A model generated the notes under the pieces. That model ran no database searches and was not told where the DNA came from. It saw only the letters and a list, made by a program, of their open reading frames with translations. 13,495 bases of DNA from assembly GCA_030839005.1 (NCBI GenBank), contig JAUZEM010000274.1, forward strand, positions 1 to 13,495, read 5' to 3'. Position numbers and translations under genes: made by a program. This DNA comes from Actinomycetota bacterium (GTDB lineage: Bacteria; Actinomycetota; Acidimicrobiia; IMCC26256; PALSA-610). Within the stretch, counting starts at the first letter, position 1, and each line of letters starts with the position of its first letter. Shown here piece by piece: positions 11,505 through 13,495 of the stretch.

Positions 11505-13495
11505 ATGGGGTCGGAGCTGGGCCGTCTCGCGCATTGGGAGGGGCTGGTCGCAGAGTTGGCGACCGCAGTGGTTGTCACCGACGTTGCCGGGCGGATCGTG
11601 ATCTGGAACCGGGCCGCCACGGAGCTGTATGGATGGACCGCCGATGAGGTGCTCGGCCGGCCGATCTTGGGCCTCCTCCTCGCGCGGGACGTCGAGCTCG
11701 ACGCGGTGGCCGTATTGGCATCGGTCGCGTCCGGTCAGCCGTGGGCCGGCGAGCTCGAGTGCCGGCGTCGAGCGGGGTCCGCAGTGCCGGTTCATCTGAC
11801 TTTGTGTGCCGTATACGACGACAGCCGAGCAGTCATCGGCTTCGTTGTCGAGTCGCGTGACGTCTCCGACGAGAAGGCGGCTGAGCATCACGCGCGGAAT
11901 ACCGAAGGGCAACTGCTCGAGGAGCTGCGCGCGACGGACGCGCGCCAGCAGGCGATCGTCGCGCGATCGCGCGACGCGACGATGTTCGTCGAGAGCGATG
12001 GCACGATCCGTTGGGCGAGTCCCGCGACGAAAGAGCTGCTCGGCTTCGCACCCGAGCAGCTCGTGGGTCAGAACGGTCTCGACCTGATCGATTCGCAGGA
12101 TCAAGAGCGAGTATTTGCGGAGTTCCTTTCCATGCCCGGGCTCGGCGACCACGTCCGCACCGAATTTCGCGTGACGGGCCCGGAGGGCGACGTGCGTTGG
12201 CTCGAGGAGGACGCGACCAACCTCGTCGACGATCCCGATGTCGGCTACGTCGTTGCGAACATCCGCGACATCACGGACCGCAAGCGCGCCGAAGAGCAGC
12301 TGGCGCGACTTGCATTGCACGACCCGCTCACCGGGCTCGCGAACAGGTCTTTGCTCATCAACCGGCTCGAGCAGCTCCTTGCACGCGGTAGTCCGGCGGC
12401 CGTCTTGTACATCGACGTCGACAATTTCGGCGATGTCAACGACTCTCTCGGGCACGCGTTCGGCGACGAACTGCTCAGGCTCATCGCTCGGCGGCTCGAC
12501 GGTTCGGTTGGACAATCGCCGTCGACGCTCGCTCGCGTCGGCGGCGACGAGTTCGTCCTTCTCTGCGACGGCGTGAGAGACGTGACGACGGCCGTCCTGT
12601 ACGCCGAACGGCTCCGTGAGAGCTTGAGACTTCCCTTCGAGGTCGGCGGACGCACGGTCTTCGTCGTGGCGAGCGTCGGCGTTGCGCTTGGCCCGGGCGA
12701 CGCAACCGGTCTCGTGCGCGACGCGGGGATCGCAACCCATCAAGCGAAGCTCCTCGGACGCGATCGGGTTGCGATCTTCGACGCGAGTCTCGACTCGACC
12801 CAACGAGATCACCTCACCCTGCAGAACGAACTCCGTTACGCACTCGACCGGGGCGAGCTGCGCGTCTGGTACCAACCGATGATCGACTTGCGCACCAACC
12901 GCGTCGCCGGTGTCGAGGCACTCGTCCGCTGGGAACATCCGGAGCGCGGTCTTCTGGTCCCGGCACAGTTCATCGACGTCGCCGAAACCTCCGGACTCAT
13001 CCGTGCCCTGGGGAGCCAAGTACTGCACCAGGCCTGCGTGGACGCGCGCACCTGGAACGAACGCGGCGTCCCACTCCGCGTCAGCGTCAACGCCGCAGTC
13101 GCGCAGCTCAACAGTGGCGACTACGTCAGCGAGATCCAGACCGCGCTGCAGGAGTTCGAGCTCGACGCGGGGCAGATGACGATCGAGATCACCGAGACGG
13201 CGGCGATGCAGGTCGCCGACAGTCTCGACACCCTTCACGGCATCCGCCGCCTCGGGGTCCACCTCGCCCTCGACGACTTCGGCACCGGCTACTCATCTCT
13301 CTCGTTCTTGCGCGAGCTCCCGATCGACGCCATCAAGATCGACCGCTCGTTCATCGACGGAATCGGCGCCAGCGCACGCGATACGTCAATCGTTCAAGGC
13401 GTCCTCGCGATCGCGGCCGCGCTCGGCCATGCCGTCGTCGCGGAAGGCGTCGAGACCGCCGCGCAAGCAGCGGCGCTCCGCCAGCTCGGCTGCCG
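11505..13495 (+). CDS. PAS-PAS-GGDEF-EAL bifunctional c-di-GMP enzyme (3' end missing)
   Basis: 663 residues are visible and the frame runs off the window. PAS1 spans about 12-125 (VVVTDVAGRIVIWNRAATELYGWT). PAS2 spans about 140-260 (VESDGTIRWASPATKELLGF), with a PAC-like end (NIRDITDRKRAEEQL). The GGDEF domain (about 265-425) has HDPLTGLANR, YIDVDNFGDVNDSLGH and GGDEF at 346-350, so the cyclase site is intact; the inhibitory RxxD before it is replaced by QSPS. The EAL domain begins near 440 with YQPMIDL, EAL at 471-473, VSVNAAVAQL, IEITET, DDFGTGYSSL (D590, D591), KIDRSFI and VVAEGVET. All recognised metal and catalytic residues are present, so phosphodiesterase activity is expected. There is no membrane segment. 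An in-frame TGA at 11427 bounds the start. I chose ATG 11505 (weak CGAAG 7 nt upstream); GTG at 11478, 11481 or 11499 is possible. About 15-30 residues are probably missing. Confidence 0.92.
   Translation, partial: MGSELGRLAHWEGLVAELATAVVVTDVAGRIVIWNRAATELYGWTADEVLGRPILGLLLARDVELDAVAVLASVASGQPWAGELECRRRAGSAVPVHLTLCAVYDDSRAVIGFVVESRDVSDEKAAEHHARNTEGQLLEELRATDARQQAIVARSRDATMFVESDGTIRWASPATKELLGFAPEQLVGQNGLDLIDSQDQERVFAEFLSMPGLGDHVRTEFRVTGPEGDVRWLEEDATNLVDDPDVGYVVANIRDITDRKRAEEQLARLALHDPLTGLANRSLLINRLEQLLARGSPAAVLYIDVDNFGDVNDSLGHAFGDELLRLIARRLDGSVGQSPSTLARVGGDEFVLLCDGVRDVTTAVLYAERLRESLRLPFEVGGRTVFVVASVGVALGPGDATGLVRDAGIATHQAKLLGRDRVAIFDASLDSTQRDHLTLQNELRYALDRGELRVWYQPMIDLRTNRVAGVEALVRWEHPERGLLVPAQFIDVAETSGLIRALGSQVLHQACVDARTWNERGVPLRVSVNAAVAQLNSGDYVSEIQTALQEFELDAGQMTIEITETAAMQVADSLDTLHGIRRLGVHLALDDFGTGYSSLSFLRELPIDAIKIDRSFIDGIGASARDTSIVQGVLAIAAALGHAVVAEGVETAAQAAALRQLGC

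Noticed and set aside
10722..13262. Very long antisense open frame (over 840 codons) opposite mca, the SCP2-like gene and the GGDEF-EAL gene
   Set aside because: Its translation is Arg/Asp/Val/Glu-rich with no domain. The plus strand carries three unmistakable protein families over the same bases. Long antisense frames are normal in GC-rich DNA.

Overview
The window is GC-rich, densely coded bacterial chromosome. It looks actinobacterial, most likely Acidimicrobiia or a close relative. The main support is a mycothiol S-conjugate amidase (Mca), a CtpE-type P-type ATPase, a zinc-finger-fused rhomboid of the kind common in Actinobacteria, an Rv1264-like class III adenylate cyclase, and a secreted protein built of GYWLVASDGG repeats. 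The class-level placement is an inference; no rRNA or other marker gene is present.

Layout from left to right. (1) Bases 1-844 (+) hold the 3' end of a TrkA_C/PhoU protein, converging on a 62-residue conserved small protein (852-1040, -). (2) A calcineurin-like phosphoesterase (1146-1943, +) starts 2 nt after a perfect 15-bp palindrome and converges on a rhomboid protease (1972-2796, -). (3) The rhomboid is divergent from a ctpE-like cation ATPase (2881-5304, +), whose stop lies 3 bp from that of a zinc-ribbon protein (5308-5601, -). (4) Two cell-surface genes follow on the minus strand: a CAP-domain protein with tandem repeats (5712-7082) and a VanW-family protein (7228-9108). (5) A 35-bp divergent promoter region leads into a plus-strand series: adenylate cyclase (9144-10181), mca (10192-11082), an SCP2-like protein (11085-11384) and a PAS-PAS-GGDEF-EAL protein (from 11505, running off the end).

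The genes cover ion homeostasis (TrkA_C/PhoU, CtpE), the cell envelope (rhomboid, CAP, VanW), thiol detoxification (Mca, perhaps with the SCP2 protein) and second messengers (cAMP cyclase, c-di-GMP enzyme). Several starts have a TAnnnT hexamer 7-9 nt upstream and no Shine-Dalgarno, which suggests leaderless transcription. At mca the hexamer is formed partly by the stop codon of the preceding gene.

I see no CRISPR array, insertion sequence, tRNA, rRNA or phage gene, and no gap over 300 bases without a gene. Nothing here clearly amounts to a new multi-gene system. The points most worth a second look are the shared stop codon/-10 element, the palindrome, the near-identical 123-bp repeats, the eight-Cys protein and the GGDEF domain lacking an I-site.
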